NCBI RefSeq assembly: GCF_000331575.1
Contig: NZ_KB223527.1
Coordinates: forward strand, 1,461,842 to 1,525,841
Origin: Calidifontibacillus oryziterrae
Lineage (GTDB): Bacteria > Bacillota > Bacilli > Bacillales > Bacillaceae_J
Reading direction: 5' to 3'
DNA: 64,000 nucleotides
Part shown: one piece after another, positions 35,231 through 45,023 of the stretch
Layout of the letters: each line of letters opens with the position of its first letter
How positions within the stretch are numbered: the stretch's first letter is position 1
Made by a program: the position numbers and the translations under genes
Notes under the pieces: model-generated
Told to the model about the DNA's origin: nothing
What the model saw: only the letters and a program-made list of their open reading frames with translations
Databases searched by the model: none

Positions 35231-36784
35231 CCACGGTTTTTCATAAGTCATTTTTAACAATTCAAGCTGTGCCTCAATATCAAACATTTGTTTTTTGATT
35301 CGTTCGACCCCTATATTTACTTCCAGAAGATTAACTAACGGAACCATACCTAAGTCGTATCTAGCCTTCATCGCTTTTTGGTTTTGTTCAAGATTGGCCA
35401 AATTCGTTTTTAATATTTCATATTTATTTTCTAGATCTTTAATTGCATGGTATGTTTGTCTAATTCCATCTTCAATATCTTTCTTTTGTTGTGAAAGCGA
35501 TAGCTCTGCTTTATCAACCTCAAGTTCATTGAAAGTATATGATTCTTGTGGAAGTCCACTATTAAATGTATATAGATTTAATCCAAGTTTAGCTAACTTA
35601 AGATTTTCTTCAGCAACATATATTGCAGTACTATCGGATATTACTTTTGCAACCTGATAGTCAACATTCTCTTCAATTGGTTCATCACTCTTAGGTGTAT
35701 CTGTTAAATTAAAACGTTTATCTTTTGAATATCCTAAAAGATGATTTAGTGTATCGTACGCCTTATCCAATGCATCTTCAGCTGCTTTATATTGTTTTTG
35801 AGATTCTATCAAAGTATTATCTGCTGTTATTTTTTCAATATCACTTATTAGCCCTACAGCTGCTTGCTGTTTTTTAATATTATTTTGAACCTTAGCAAAC
35901 TCTAATTCTTTTTCTGCTAGTTTTAAATTTTCTTCAGCTTGTAATACACTATTATATGCATTTTTAGCCTGATAAGTCAGAGTCTCTTTTAATATTTCAA
36001 TTTCCTTTTCAGCTTTACGGATGCCAGAATTTATTTTCTGTATTCCTAAAGCTGTACTTCTATCTGCTGCATCCTCTGGACCATTTCCATGGTCTGTTGG
36101 AGAAAAATCAATACCGTTAGTAGCATTATCATGCTTATCTTCAAGCTGTTCCATCCCAACATCAGCTGCTCTCAGCTTCGTACTATTCTCTAGGGCTTTT
36201 TTTATAGCTTGATCTGCAGTTAATACCGGTAGAGATGAAGATGCGTCGTTGTCGTTGTTATCATTGTTGTCGGCTTTACTTGTTTTCCCAGCTTTGTCGT
36301 TCGTTTTGGCATTTGCGGATTCAGCATCCTTTTCTCCGGACGCTTCTAAAGGCGAAGTGATTTTTACAGTTCGTGTAGCTTGATCCCAATCAACTTTCGC
36401 TCCAAATGATTCTGAGACAAACCGCAACGGTACCATTGTGCTGTTATTCATAATCATTGGTTCCTGTCCTAAAGAGATTGGCTTATAATTTTTAAATGCC
36501 TGTTTTTCGCCAATTTTCAATTCAACGACATCACTACCTTTATTGGCAGTAACCTTTTGCAGCTTTTCATCCCACTCCACTTCAACACCAAGTGCTTCAA
36601 AAATACCTCGTAACGGAACAAGTGTTAAATCGTTGTATACGACTGCCGGCTGAGAGAAGTTTTGTTTTACACCATCCATCTCAATATCAGCAGTTGGATA
36701 ATTCTCTGCAGCTTGAGTCGTATTTATAGCAGGAAGAGCAAATATTGACGCAGCAACTACTGATGATAGTAGCTTTTTATTCAT
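35207..36784 (-). CDS. TolC/OEP-like coiled-coil protein with a copper-amine-oxidase-N-like domain
   Basis: 525 residues from ATG 36784 (SD AGGAG). Signal peptide MNKKLLSSVVAASIFALPAI, then a stalk-type domain (about 30-145: LTLVPLRGIFEALGVEVEW and STMVPLRFVSESFGAKVDW), a Ser/Asp/Asn linker, and a C-terminal helical region (about 190-520) with the TolC pattern: LTADQAIKKALENSTKLRAAD, LTYQAKNAYNSVLQAEENLKLAEKELEFAKV and LEQNQKAMKARYDLGMVPLVNLLE. In Gram-negative bacteria TolC forms the outer-membrane duct; this organism should have no outer membrane. It ends an operon with the MFP and RND genes, so it probably forms the outermost, wall-located part of the pump; this is inference. Confidence 0.88.
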   Translation of the reverse strand: MNKKLLSSVVAASIFALPAINTTQAAENYPTADIEMDGVKQNFSQPAVVYNDLTLVPLRGIFEALGVEVEWDEKLQKVTANKGSDVVELKIGEKQAFKNYKPISLGQEPMIMNNSTMVPLRFVSESFGAKVDWDQATRTVKITSPLEASGEKDAESANAKTNDKAGKTSKADNNDNNDNDASSSLPVLTADQAIKKALENSTKLRAADVGMEQLEDKHDNATNGIDFSPTDHGNGPEDAADRSTALGIQKINSGIRKAEKEIEILKETLTYQAKNAYNSVLQAEENLKLAEKELEFAKVQNNIKKQQAAVGLISDIEKITADNTLIESQKQYKAAEDALDKAYDTLNHLLGYSKDKRFNLTDTPKSDEPIEENVDYQVAKVISDSTAIYVAEENLKLAKLGLNLYTFNSGLPQESYTFNELEVDKAELSLSQQKKDIEDGIRQTYHAIKDLENKYEILKTNLANLEQNQKAMKARYDLGMVPLVNLLEVNIGVERIKKQMFDIEAQLELLKMTYEKPWVASPSGM

Positions 36785-36956
36785 TTTAATCTCATCTCCT
36801 AATAGTAGGCTTTTTGTAAATATGTAAGGGGTAAGGCTAGTATAACCCGTCGTTGATACCCTACCCCGTATAATCCATTTTACCACAAAAACATATTTAC
36901 ATCTCTATAAATTGCTCATCAAATTGATCTATATTTTTCGCTTAAGCTAGTTTCCA

Positions 36957-37006
36957 TTTTCCGGAGGGACACAGTGGTGTCCATAGAGGTTCCTGACCCC
37001 GGAAAA
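36957..37006. repeat. REP-like element, copy 2
   Basis: GGTGTCCATAGAGGTTCCTG followed by ACCCC, bracketed by TTTTCCGG and CCGGAAAA that pair. It sits directly after the RND stop codon and could act as an intergenic hairpin between the RND and TolC-like genes. Confidence 0.75.
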
Positions 37007-37009
37007 ATT

Positions 37010-40000
37010 TTACATTTCTGCAGGAGTATCTTCGGCAGGTTGCTTGTTCTTTCTACCGAGTTTGCCGATTCGGCCGATTTTGCCGCCAATTTTCTTAAAG
37101 AATTTGTTCAGCCATTTTGCATTGTCTTCTAAGATTGTGTACATAACTGGTACGAATAATAATGTAAAGCACATTGATGCCGATAAGCCGAAGATTATAA
37201 CGACTGCTAACGGTATTTGCGCTTCGCCCCCTTCTCCAAATCCTAGTGCAAGTGGGATCATACCTAGTACTGTCGTTAATGTTGTCATCAATATCGGACG
37301 TAGACGAGTTGGACCTGCTTGAAGGATCGCTTCTGTACGTTCCATCCCTCTACTTCTTAAAATATTGATATAATCGACGAGCACAATCGCGTTATTTACA
37401 ACGATACCCGCTAGCATAATTACCCCGATAAAGGCTGGAATACTAAACGGCTGACCTGTTATGAATAGGCCGAAAATAATTCCAACTATTGTTGTTGGCA
37501 TTGCAAACATAATAACAAATGGGTTAATAAGAGATTCAAATTGTACAGCCATCACAACATAGACAAGGAAAATTGAGAATACTAATGCTAACGCCAGCTG
37601 TGAAAACGATTCATTCATTTGCTCAACTTCGCCACCCATTGAATAGCTATACCCTTCAGGGAAGTTCATACTTTCCAATGCTAACGTAATGTCTCTTGTA
37701 ATACTTCCTAAGTCGCGTCCACTTATATCGGCTGAAACATTAATTTGTCTTTGTTGATTTTCACGAGTAATTTGTGCAGGACCTTGAAGTTGTTTTAATT
37801 CTGCAACAGCTGAAAGCGGTAATAGTGTACCGTTTGGTGTTTGCATAAACATGTTTTCTAGATCGCTAATTTTTACTCGCTCTTCCTCTGGTAAGATAAC
37901 GCGAACATCGTATTCACTACCATCTTCACGGAATACGGTTGCCAGTCTACCATTAAACCCAACTTCAACCTCACTCATAACCTGCTGATACGTGACCCCA
38001 TATTGCGCTGCAACATCCTTGTTCACTTCAACGCGAATTTCAGGTCGACCTTCAGATATTGAGCTTTCTACATTCGTCGTTCCTTCCACATCTTCAACGA
38101 CCCAAGTGATTTGTTCAGCAATTTCTTCAAGGATATCTTGTTCTGCACCTTGAATGCTAATGCTAATTGGTTTACCAGAGCTTAAGCCTGCTGACATTTC
38201 TGCAACTTTTATTTCTGCACCAGCAATGTCTTCAACTGCCTTTGACAATTCGTTAACAAACTCGTCAGTTGTTAAATCCCGCTCTGATTTTTTTACTAAT
38301 TGGATTTGGAAATTACCAAAGTTTGTATTTCCTTGACCGCCAACATGGCTAGCACCAATCGATAAATAATTCGTTTCAAGTATTTCTTTATAAGGCTCCA
38401 TTCGTTCTGCGATTTGGTTCGCAATATCATTTGTTTCCTCAAGCGTTGTACCAGATGGTGTTTCAAACGTTATTTGAAGCTGTCCTTGGTCTGAAGCAGG
38501 AATCGCTTCTGCTCCAAGAAACGGCGTTAACGTTAAACTTCCAATTAATAGTAAGATCGTTACTCCCACCGTTGTTTTCCTGTGGCGGAGAGCCCAGTCG
38601 AGTGTTTTTTTATAAAAATCATAAAATCGCTCAAAAAACTGTATAAACTTGCTCTTTTTTGTTTTTTCAGTCACGACCGGCTTCGTTAATAGCTTTGATG
38701 CTAAAACTGGTACTAACGTAATCGCAACAGCTAAAGAGCCAATCAGCGAGAATGATACAGCTAACGCTAATGGTGTAAATAGTTCAGAAGCAATTCCATC
38801 AACGAAAACGATTGGCAAAAATACAACTAAGCTTGTTGTTGTTGACGCAACTACAGCGGACCCTAGCTCTGATGCCCCTTTAATCGCAGCTTCCTTTACA
38901 GAAGCTCCTCTTTGACGATAGTTAAAAATATTTTCCAAAATAACAATCGAGTTATCAACCATCATCCCGACACCGAGCGCCAAGCCACCGAGCGACAGAA
39001 CGTTTAAGGTTTGACCAGCAAAATACATCATTACGAACGTGGCAATAACCGCAAACGGAATTGACACAGCAATAACTAACGTTGGACGCATACTACGCAA
39101 GAATACCAATAGCACAAAGATCGCTAATAGGCCACCCGTAATCATATTCGATGAAACAGAGCTAATCGAATCACGTATAAACGTTGATGTATCAAATACA
39201 TTTATAATCTTAATACCTTCCGGTAGCTGTTCATTAATTTTCTCCATCGATTCATAGACTTCATCTGCTACTTCAACTGTATTTCCATCTGATTTTTTCA
39301 AGACGGAAAGAACTAGCGATGATTCGTTGTTTACAACTGATACAGACGTTTGCTTTTTATACGTATCATTTAACGTTGCAACGTCACTTACTTTCACATG
39401 CCCACCAGTAGGAAGTGAAATAAGTGTATTATTAATATCATCAAGTGACGTAAATTCCCCATCAATTCTAATTTGTAGGTCCTGACCACCTTTTGTGATC
39501 GTACCACCTGAAGCTGAACGATTTTCTGCCTGTAACGCTTGAACAACTTGATTTGGGGTTAGCTTATAAAGCGCAAGCTTCGCGCGGTCTAGCTCTAACC
39601 TTATTTCCCGTTTCTTTCCGCCTTCAATCGATACAGAGGCAACCCCTTCAGCCCTTTCTAATAAAGGTTGAACCGTTTCCTCAGCGATATCTTGCAGCCG
39701 GACAATGTCGTCACCTACTAGCCCCAGCCACATTACTGGCATTTGTTGTGGATCAAATCGTAAGACAGACGGGTCATTACCGTCTGCAGGTAACATCCCT
39801 TTTACTTGATCTACCTTTTCCCTTACTTCTAGAAGTGCATTATCTAAATTTGTTCCCGACGTAAACATTAAAACGACTAGTGAAGAACTAGGTATTGATT
39901 GCGATTGGATTGTATCCACACCTTCAATCGAAGTTAATGCGGCCTCCATTGGTTTGCTTATCATTTTTTCAACTTCTTCAGGTCCAGCACCTGGATAACT

Positions 40001-40147
40001 TGTAGCAACAACAGCGATTGGTAAATCAACCTCTGGATACAAATCAACCTTTAAATTTGAAAATGAAACAAAGCCTAATGCTAAGATGGCAAGAACAATC
40101 ATTAATACGCCTACAGGGCGACGGACAGAAACATCTACTAGTTTCAA
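37010..40147 (-). CDS. RND family efflux pump (HAE1/SwrC type)
   Basis: 1045 residues with 12 membrane helices and two large periplasm-type loops. N-terminal VRRPVGVLMIVLAILALGFVSF; proton-relay region GGLALGVGMMVDNSIVILENI; second-half IMLAGIVVNNAIVLVDYI. It resembles B. subtilis SwrC/YerP, a proton-driven exporter. The TTG start at 40147 is supported by SD GAGGAGG inside the end of the MFP gene (2-bp gap), so the two are coupled. The C-terminus is charged and cytoplasmic. Confidence 0.93.
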   Translation of the reverse strand: MKLVDVSVRRPVGVLMIVLAILALGFVSFSNLKVDLYPEVDLPIAVVATSYPGAGPEEVEKMISKPMEAALTSIEGVDTIQSQSIPSSSLVVLMFTSGTNLDNALLEVREKVDQVKGMLPADGNDPSVLRFDPQQMPVMWLGLVGDDIVRLQDIAEETVQPLLERAEGVASVSIEGGKKREIRLELDRAKLALYKLTPNQVVQALQAENRSASGGTITKGGQDLQIRIDGEFTSLDDINNTLISLPTGGHVKVSDVATLNDTYKKQTSVSVVNNESSLVLSVLKKSDGNTVEVADEVYESMEKINEQLPEGIKIINVFDTSTFIRDSISSVSSNMITGGLLAIFVLLVFLRSMRPTLVIAVSIPFAVIATFVMMYFAGQTLNVLSLGGLALGVGMMVDNSIVILENIFNYRQRGASVKEAAIKGASELGSAVVASTTTSLVVFLPIVFVDGIASELFTPLALAVSFSLIGSLAVAITLVPVLASKLLTKPVVTEKTKKSKFIQFFERFYDFYKKTLDWALRHRKTTVGVTILLLIGSLTLTPFLGAEAIPASDQGQLQITFETPSGTTLEETNDIANQIAERMEPYKEILETNYLSIGASHVGGQGNTNFGNFQIQLVKKSERDLTTDEFVNELSKAVEDIAGAEIKVAEMSAGLSSGKPISISIQGAEQDILEEIAEQITWVVEDVEGTTNVESSISEGRPEIRVEVNKDVAAQYGVTYQQVMSEVEVGFNGRLATVFREDGSEYDVRVILPEEERVKISDLENMFMQTPNGTLLPLSAVAELKQLQGPAQITRENQQRQINVSADISGRDLGSITRDITLALESMNFPEGYSYSMGGEVEQMNESFSQLALALVFSIFLVYVVMAVQFESLINPFVIMFAMPTTIVGIIFGLFITGQPFSIPAFIGVIMLAGIVVNNAIVLVDYINILRSRGMERTEAILQAGPTRLRPILMTTLTTVLGMIPLALGFGEGGEAQIPLAVVIIFGLSASMCFTLLFVPVMYTILEDNAKWLNKFFKKIGGKIGRIGKLGRKNKQPAEDTPAEM

Positions 40148-40149
40148 GA

Positions 40150-41394
40150 TTAATTGTCCTCCTCAATGATTTTTACAAGATTTCCATCCACTAATGTGAG
40201 TTGACCTTTATATACTACTTGGTCATTCGCTTTTACATCACCTTTAATAGCTGTGAAATCTGTTTGGCTTTGAATGATTTCAATTTCTTTTTCAACTGCT
40301 TTGCCATCTTCAACTATAAATATTTTCGAAACGCCGCCTTGTTCAACTATGCTTGAGGTTGGAACAATGATTGCTTTTTCAACTAAAGTTTGATCAATCA
40401 CAAACTTTCCGATCATACCTGGCTTAATTTCTTTATTTTTATTTTCAATTTTTGCTTCAACAACATAAAGACCTGATTGGTTGGCAACTGGTGAAATAAA
40501 GCTGACTTCGCCAATAAATTTTTTGTTTAAGACTGGTACGTCAATATTTACCTTCATACCCTCTTTAAACAAGCTTAATTGACCGGCACTAACCGTTGAT
40601 TCAATGATCATTGGATCAAGAGAAACGATTGTAAACAGCGGTGATTGTGGACCAACTGTATCTCCCACTTTTGCATTGACCTCCACAACCTCACCTGCTT
40701 GAGTTGCTTTTATCGTCGCATCCTTTAAACGATCCTGCGCCTGTTTGACAGATAGTTCTGTTTGCTTTAATTGAGCTTGGGAGCTTTCAACACCGATCTC
40801 AGCTTTTTCAATATCAATTTTTGCTTGTTCATATTGAAGTCTTGAATTTTGCTCCCTAGTAATAGCTGCCTCATATTCAACCTTTGAAACGGCACCGTCT
40901 TCATATAAAGCTTTCGTTCTTTCAAGGTCTTTTTGGGCATTTTGCCAATTAATCAGCGCTGCATTTAAAGCTGAATCACCCGCAGTCACTGTCGTTTTCG
41001 CAGCTTTTTCACTTGCCTTTGCAATTTCCAATGCTGCTTGCTGAGCTTGCAACGCTGCTTGTTGTAATTGTAAAGTTGTTTGCAAGTCACGATCATCAAT
41101 TTTCCCAAGTACTTGCCCTTTATCTACTTGATCTCCTTTTTCTACATTAAGAGCTACTAATTCACCAGACAGCTTCGGCATAATTGCTACATTGACATCA
41201 GCCTTCATTGTCCCGACAATCTCGGTATCTATTTTTAGCGAGCTATTTTCCACGTTCACTACTTTTACTGGAGTTTGTTTCTCCTCCTGTGTAGCTTGAT
41301 CTACCGGCTTACCCGAACACCCTGCTAGAGCTATCGTGAATGTAGCAAAAAGTGCTACCCCTATTTTCAAGGGCTTTATTAAAGTTTGTTTCAT
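40150..41394 (-). CDS. Membrane fusion lipoprotein (HlyD/AcrA family)
   Basis: 414 residues from ATG 41394 (SD AGGAAGGAG). Lipoprotein signal with lipobox LAGC (C26). Barrel-sandwich halves VDKGQVLGKIDDRDL and TIKATQAGEVVEVNAKVGDTV flank an alpha-hairpin coiled coil (about 105-225). The beta-barrel and membrane-proximal domains follow (GEVSFISPVANQSG; IVPTSSIVEQGG). It links the RND pump to the TolC-like protein. A TetR gene with its own operator lies upstream. Confidence 0.92.
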   Translation of the reverse strand: MKQTLIKPLKIGVALFATFTIALAGCSGKPVDQATQEEKQTPVKVVNVENSSLKIDTEIVGTMKADVNVAIMPKLSGELVALNVEKGDQVDKGQVLGKIDDRDLQTTLQLQQAALQAQQAALEIAKASEKAAKTTVTAGDSALNAALINWQNAQKDLERTKALYEDGAVSKVEYEAAITREQNSRLQYEQAKIDIEKAEIGVESSQAQLKQTELSVKQAQDRLKDATIKATQAGEVVEVNAKVGDTVGPQSPLFTIVSLDPMIIESTVSAGQLSLFKEGMKVNIDVPVLNKKFIGEVSFISPVANQSGLYVVEAKIENKNKEIKPGMIGKFVIDQTLVEKAIIVPTSSIVEQGGVSKIFIVEDGKAVEKEIEIIQSQTDFTAIKGDVKANDQVVYKGQLTLVDGNLVKIIEEDN

Positions 41395-41458
41395 TATAAA
41401 ACTCCTTCCTATTGGTTGGCACTGCAATTTCTAATTAGTCCAAAATTCTTGTTTGTCA

Positions 41459-41485
41459 TGTTCATTACCAAATTACGTATGAACA
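41459..41485. promoter_or_regulatory. Inverted repeat upstream of the efflux operon
   Basis: TGTTCAT (41459-41465) and ATGAACA (41479-41485) are perfect complements 13 bp apart, 65-90 bp upstream of the MFP start; ATGAACAT recurs near 41535. A regulator site is possible, but it does not resemble the TetR-type palindrome at 42652. Confidence 0.35.
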
Positions 41486-41639
41486 AATTACCTATGATTC
41501 TATTTCCAGTAAAAATCCCCAATTATCATTGACGAATGAACATATAAAAAGGTTTCGTAATATATAAAAAATTTTTGCGAGAAAATTAATCAATACTCAA
41601 TTAATCTCAACGTTCACATTTAAAATTACCTTTTAAGCT

Positions 41640-42524
41640 TTAAGAAATTAGCTTAATTTCCAACAAGTCGGCAATTTGTTGACGGCTATCTTCTAGTTCT
41701 GAAACGCCATGAAAATTAGATAGCATCCCTTGAAAAATAATTTTTTCAGGTTCTTCTTTCTTTACTTCCTTTAACAGAAAATCAAGTGTTTTATCCAAAT
41801 CTTCGAATTTAGTTTTTTCCAAAACTAAATTTGGTAACCTTTCCTTCATATCTACTAAAATCGTATTAACCTTTTCCCTCAATTCATTTCGGTCGTTTAT
41901 TTGATATAGAGGCTTAAACATTGCTTTATTTAGTTGCGGTTTTTCTTGTTTATTGAGCATACCTCTAATCACATCATCCGCCCTTCTGGCAAGGAATTTT
42001 GAAAACTCCTTCAAATCTAAATCTACACCATCAAACAGAATGACCTTCATATACGAATCTACTAATCCTTCAATTAAAATAATGCCATCTACGATAAATG
42101 GCTTTACTTCGTCACCGTAAATTTCCAATAAATTTTTCTCATACCAAGCATGGGCCTCAATCCTCATTTTAAAAACAAGAACCTCCAGCTCTTTATGTAT
42201 AGAAAAATGTTCTTGGAAATGCATAATAATAAATTCTTTTTTTCTCATAAATTCTTCAAAAAACACTTCAATTTCTAATTCAAATTTCTGCCATGGGCTT
42301 AAATCTGTACGCGCGCCAACTTCATCCAGACGATTCTTCACCGTATCATAGTAATACCTATATATCGCGACTGTAAAATCCTTCTTCGACTTAAAATGAA
42401 GATAAAAAGCTCCCTTTGATATTCCACAATGATCGGCAATTTCTTGAATGGACGTACTATGAAAGCCCCTTTCCGCAAAAAGCTTCATACCCACTTCGAT
42501 TATTTGTTGTTTCTTATCATACAT
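41640..42524 (-). CDS. TetR family regulator with extended C-terminal domain
   Basis: 294 residues, about 100 more than a typical TetR protein. N-terminal HTH: GFHSTSIQEIADHCGISKGAFYLHFKSKKDFTVAIYRYYYD. The ligand domain shows no recognisable subfamily, and the last 90 residues are a helical extension (QINDRNELREKVNTIL...LDFLLKEVKKEE). ATG 42524 with SD AAAGGAG. It precedes the MFP-RND-TolC genes on the same strand and probably represses them and itself. The palindrome at 42652-42667 in its own upstream region fits autoregulation. Confidence 0.88.
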   Translation of the reverse strand: MYDKKQQIIEVGMKLFAERGFHSTSIQEIADHCGISKGAFYLHFKSKKDFTVAIYRYYYDTVKNRLDEVGARTDLSPWQKFELEIEVFFEEFMRKKEFIIMHFQEHFSIHKELEVLVFKMRIEAHAWYEKNLLEIYGDEVKPFIVDGIILIEGLVDSYMKVILFDGVDLDLKEFSKFLARRADDVIRGMLNKQEKPQLNKAMFKPLYQINDRNELREKVNTILVDMKERLPNLVLEKTKFEDLDKTLDFLLKEVKKEEPEKIIFQGMLSNFHGVSELEDSRQQIADLLEIKLIS

Positions 42525-42579
42525 TTAATCACTCCTTTAAATAAAGCAGCATTCTATTTGCCATTTACCAAATTTTGCC

Positions 42580-42627
42580 GGGGTCAGGAACCTTGGTGGT
42601 ACCCTCTATGGACACCGCCCTGGCACC
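42580..42627. repeat. REP-like element, copy 3 (inverted orientation)
   Basis: GGGGTCAGGAACC...CTCTATGGACACC...CTGGCACC, the reverse complement of the other copies, 56 bp upstream of the TetR gene. Confidence 0.75.
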
Positions 42628-42651
42628 GGAATATTATTAATTGTCTAACGT

Positions 42652-42667
42652 CTGACCGGTTAGTCAG
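42652..42667. promoter_or_regulatory. TetR-type operator palindrome
   Basis: CTGAC-CGGTTA-GTCAG, a 5-bp-arm palindrome of the TGAC-N6-GTCA form common for TetR autoregulators, 128 bp upstream of the TetR start. Confidence 0.55.
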
Positions 42668-42861
42668 CAAGTGTACTTCATAACTATATATGTTTATTAC
42701 ACTTTTTTCAAACATAAACCCACAATTTTTTTATTAAATTTTTGTAAAGATTGATATGGGAAATTCCACCCCAATATGGGTAAAAGTTAGATCGTTAATT
42801 AAACTAGCAAGATGTAATTTGATCATTTTGGTACAAATTTTGTTTAGATGAAAGGTCTAAA

Positions 42862-42890
42862 TTTAATCTACGGCTGTTTTAGGTTATAAT
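42862..42890 (+). promoter_or_regulatory. Probable SigA promoter of the SWIM-SNF2 pair
   Basis: Perfect TATAAT at 42885-42890 with a weak -35 TTTAAT at 42862-42867 (17-bp spacer), 40 bp before the start codon. Confidence 0.5.
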
Positions 42891-42929
42891 AGAGGGATGG
42901 TTTGCAGTTTGAAGTGGTGGTGTAAATGA

Positions 42930-45023
42930 ATGTTAATAAAGCAACTTCCAAAAGCGAAGGTTACCGACAGTATTGAAAAAGTTTTTTCAATACTTGATCC
43001 GTGTGATGAGCATATAGTAAAAATTGTTAAACAATCACTTTTCTTATATCGAAATGGTGCTGTTTATAATGCTTCCGCTTCTGATGATACGATCAAAGCA
43101 ACTGTTTTAGATAACGGCCGACAATTTGATGTGGAATTGGTGTTTGATTTTATTGAGGTAAGTTATTGTCAATGTGAGGAATTACTCTTTTGTGAACATA
43201 AATTAGCTACTTTGTTTTATGCCTTTTCGTTGTTTAATAGCCCTGGTGAATATTTTAACGCCTGGAAAAACAGTGGGAAAGATATGTTGCATCAGCAAAA
43301 ACAAATATTTTCTTCGGTGCAGGATGATGTTGAGTCAATAAAAGATGAAGCGAAGTTGAAAAAAAGTGGCGTTGAGCTCGCTGGAAACAAAGGTAATTTA
43401 CTGCAAAACAACACTTGGGTTGGGAAAAGCGATACTGGATTGGTGCAAAATGATAATAGTTCGTTGGGAAACAATGCTGAATTAGAGAAAAATGATAATA
43501 GTTCAGCGGAATACGATACTGGATTGATGCAAAACAGCACTAGGTCGAGAAATAACGATGCTCGTTTGATGAAAAATGGTTCTAGATCAGCGGAAAACCA
43601 TACTGGATTTACGAAAATTAATTCCGTATTGACTGGAAACAATGCTAAATTGATGCAAAACAACACTGGAGCCGAAAAAGGCGATGCTGAAATACTACCG
43701 AACAAATACGATGCTAAATCAAGACCAAACGCGCGAATACTACCGTATGAAGAATATTCCTTAGAAAATTGGTACAGCTTTTTCAATAAAAATTATGAGT
43801 ATTTCCAAAAAAGACAAGAGCAAAAGACATCATACTTTTGGAGCTATAATCGAAATACAGTTCTAGTTACAACTATTTTTGAAGAGTTTTATCCTACTTT
43901 AGGGAATGCTCCAAAACCATCGTCACTCGTTGGGTCGATCTTATTTGAAATACACGAAGCTATTTTTACGTTTGAAAAAATTCTCGAGTCAGCTAGCAAT
44001 GCTCCTGTCTCTATGTACGCCCATCAATACACAACAAAGTATTTAGACGAACTTTGCCATGACATTGATGACCATATTGTAACAATTCAGGAAAAAAGCC
44101 TTATTCCTACCGAGCAGGATGAAATGATTATAAGTAAAACTCCAGAGCGAATGCTTGAGCTTTTATTTCTCTCTAGAGATTTTCAATTTGAACGATTTCG
44201 TCTTTTTCAATATTTATGCCCGCTCCTATCGTACTCAAAAAATTTAATTGAAGAACTCGAGCAAAAATTATCTATTCGTATGAAAACGGAAGAACATCTG
44301 AAAAAGTTAGGAAAAATTAATTTTTCGTCAGAGTGTCGATTGGCACTGGCCCATCTATCATTTTTATTAGAACAAGACAACGAAGCAATTAATAGACTAA
44401 CAAACGGAAATCATTATGAGCTTTATTTTTATACAACATGGGTCAAAACCCTGGCACATTATAAACGATGGAACCGTTTTGAAGTTTGGCTACCATTTAT
44501 CAACAAGCGAATGGGAGAATATATTCACCAATATGGCGATCAAAAACATAAACGAGAGTTGGCAGACTTTTATTTATATTTTATAAAGCAATATAGTGAT
44601 GAAAATAATTTGGAATCTGTTTATTTTCATACATTACAGGCATGGCTCCCATATAGCTTCAGTGATTTTTCCAATTATTTAATGGAGCATAAAGATTACC
44701 GAAGCTGGGTGGAGCTGCAGCTTTTTAATGAAATATCGATTGAATATATAGACGAAGATGATATGAAAAAGGTGGAAAGTGTTGATCGTTCTTGCCTTTT
44801 ACCTCTCTATCACAACGCTATTGAGGAACAAATTAATTTGAAAAATCGCAATGCTTACAGACAAGCTGCAAAGTATTTGCGCAAATTAAGAACTCACTAT
44901 CGAGCTTTAAAAGAAGAATTGATTTGGGAGAATTATATCAACCATCTAGCATTAAAATACAAAAGATTAAGAGCCTTTCAAGAGGAGCTGCGAAAAGGGA
45001 AAGGAAAATTAATCAATGATTAA
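42930..45023 (+). CDS. ywqB: SWIM zinc-finger protein (YwqB type)
   Basis: 697 residues. The SWIM finger YCQCEELLFCEHKLA (CxCx6CxH, about residues 77-91) is a presumed DNA- or protein-binding module. Residues about 145-270 are a low-complexity Asn/Ser/Lys-rich stretch of degenerate repeats (for example 'NDNSSLGNNAELEK', 'NNDARLMKNGSRSAEN') absent from typical YwqB. The C-terminal half is helical and TPR-like. The start ATG 42930 is preceded by GGTGGTG. It overlaps the SNF2 gene by 8 bp, a pairing conserved in Bacillus as ywqB-ywqA, so the two proteins probably act together on DNA. Function is not established. Confidence 0.88.
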   Translation: MLIKQLPKAKVTDSIEKVFSILDPCDEHIVKIVKQSLFLYRNGAVYNASASDDTIKATVLDNGRQFDVELVFDFIEVSYCQCEELLFCEHKLATLFYAFSLFNSPGEYFNAWKNSGKDMLHQQKQIFSSVQDDVESIKDEAKLKKSGVELAGNKGNLLQNNTWVGKSDTGLVQNDNSSLGNNAELEKNDNSSAEYDTGLMQNSTRSRNNDARLMKNGSRSAENHTGFTKINSVLTGNNAKLMQNNTGAEKGDAEILPNKYDAKSRPNARILPYEEYSLENWYSFFNKNYEYFQKRQEQKTSYFWSYNRNTVLVTTIFEEFYPTLGNAPKPSSLVGSILFEIHEAIFTFEKILESASNAPVSMYAHQYTTKYLDELCHDIDDHIVTIQEKSLIPTEQDEMIISKTPERMLELLFLSRDFQFERFRLFQYLCPLLSYSKNLIEELEQKLSIRMKTEEHLKKLGKINFSSECRLALAHLSFLLEQDNEAINRLTNGNHYELYFYTTWVKTLAHYKRWNRFEVWLPFINKRMGEYIHQYGDQKHKRELADFYLYFIKQYSDENNLESVYFHTLQAWLPYSFSDFSNYLMEHKDYRSWVELQLFNEISIEYIDEDDMKKVESVDRSCLLPLYHNAIEEQINLKNRNAYRQAAKYLRKLRTHYRALKEELIWENYINHLALKYKRLRAFQEELRKGKGKLIND

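Noticed and set aside
43292..43786. Minus-strand open frame of 164 codons within the SWIM gene
   Set aside because: Shadow of the Asn/Ser-rich repeat block; no SD and no independent coding signs.
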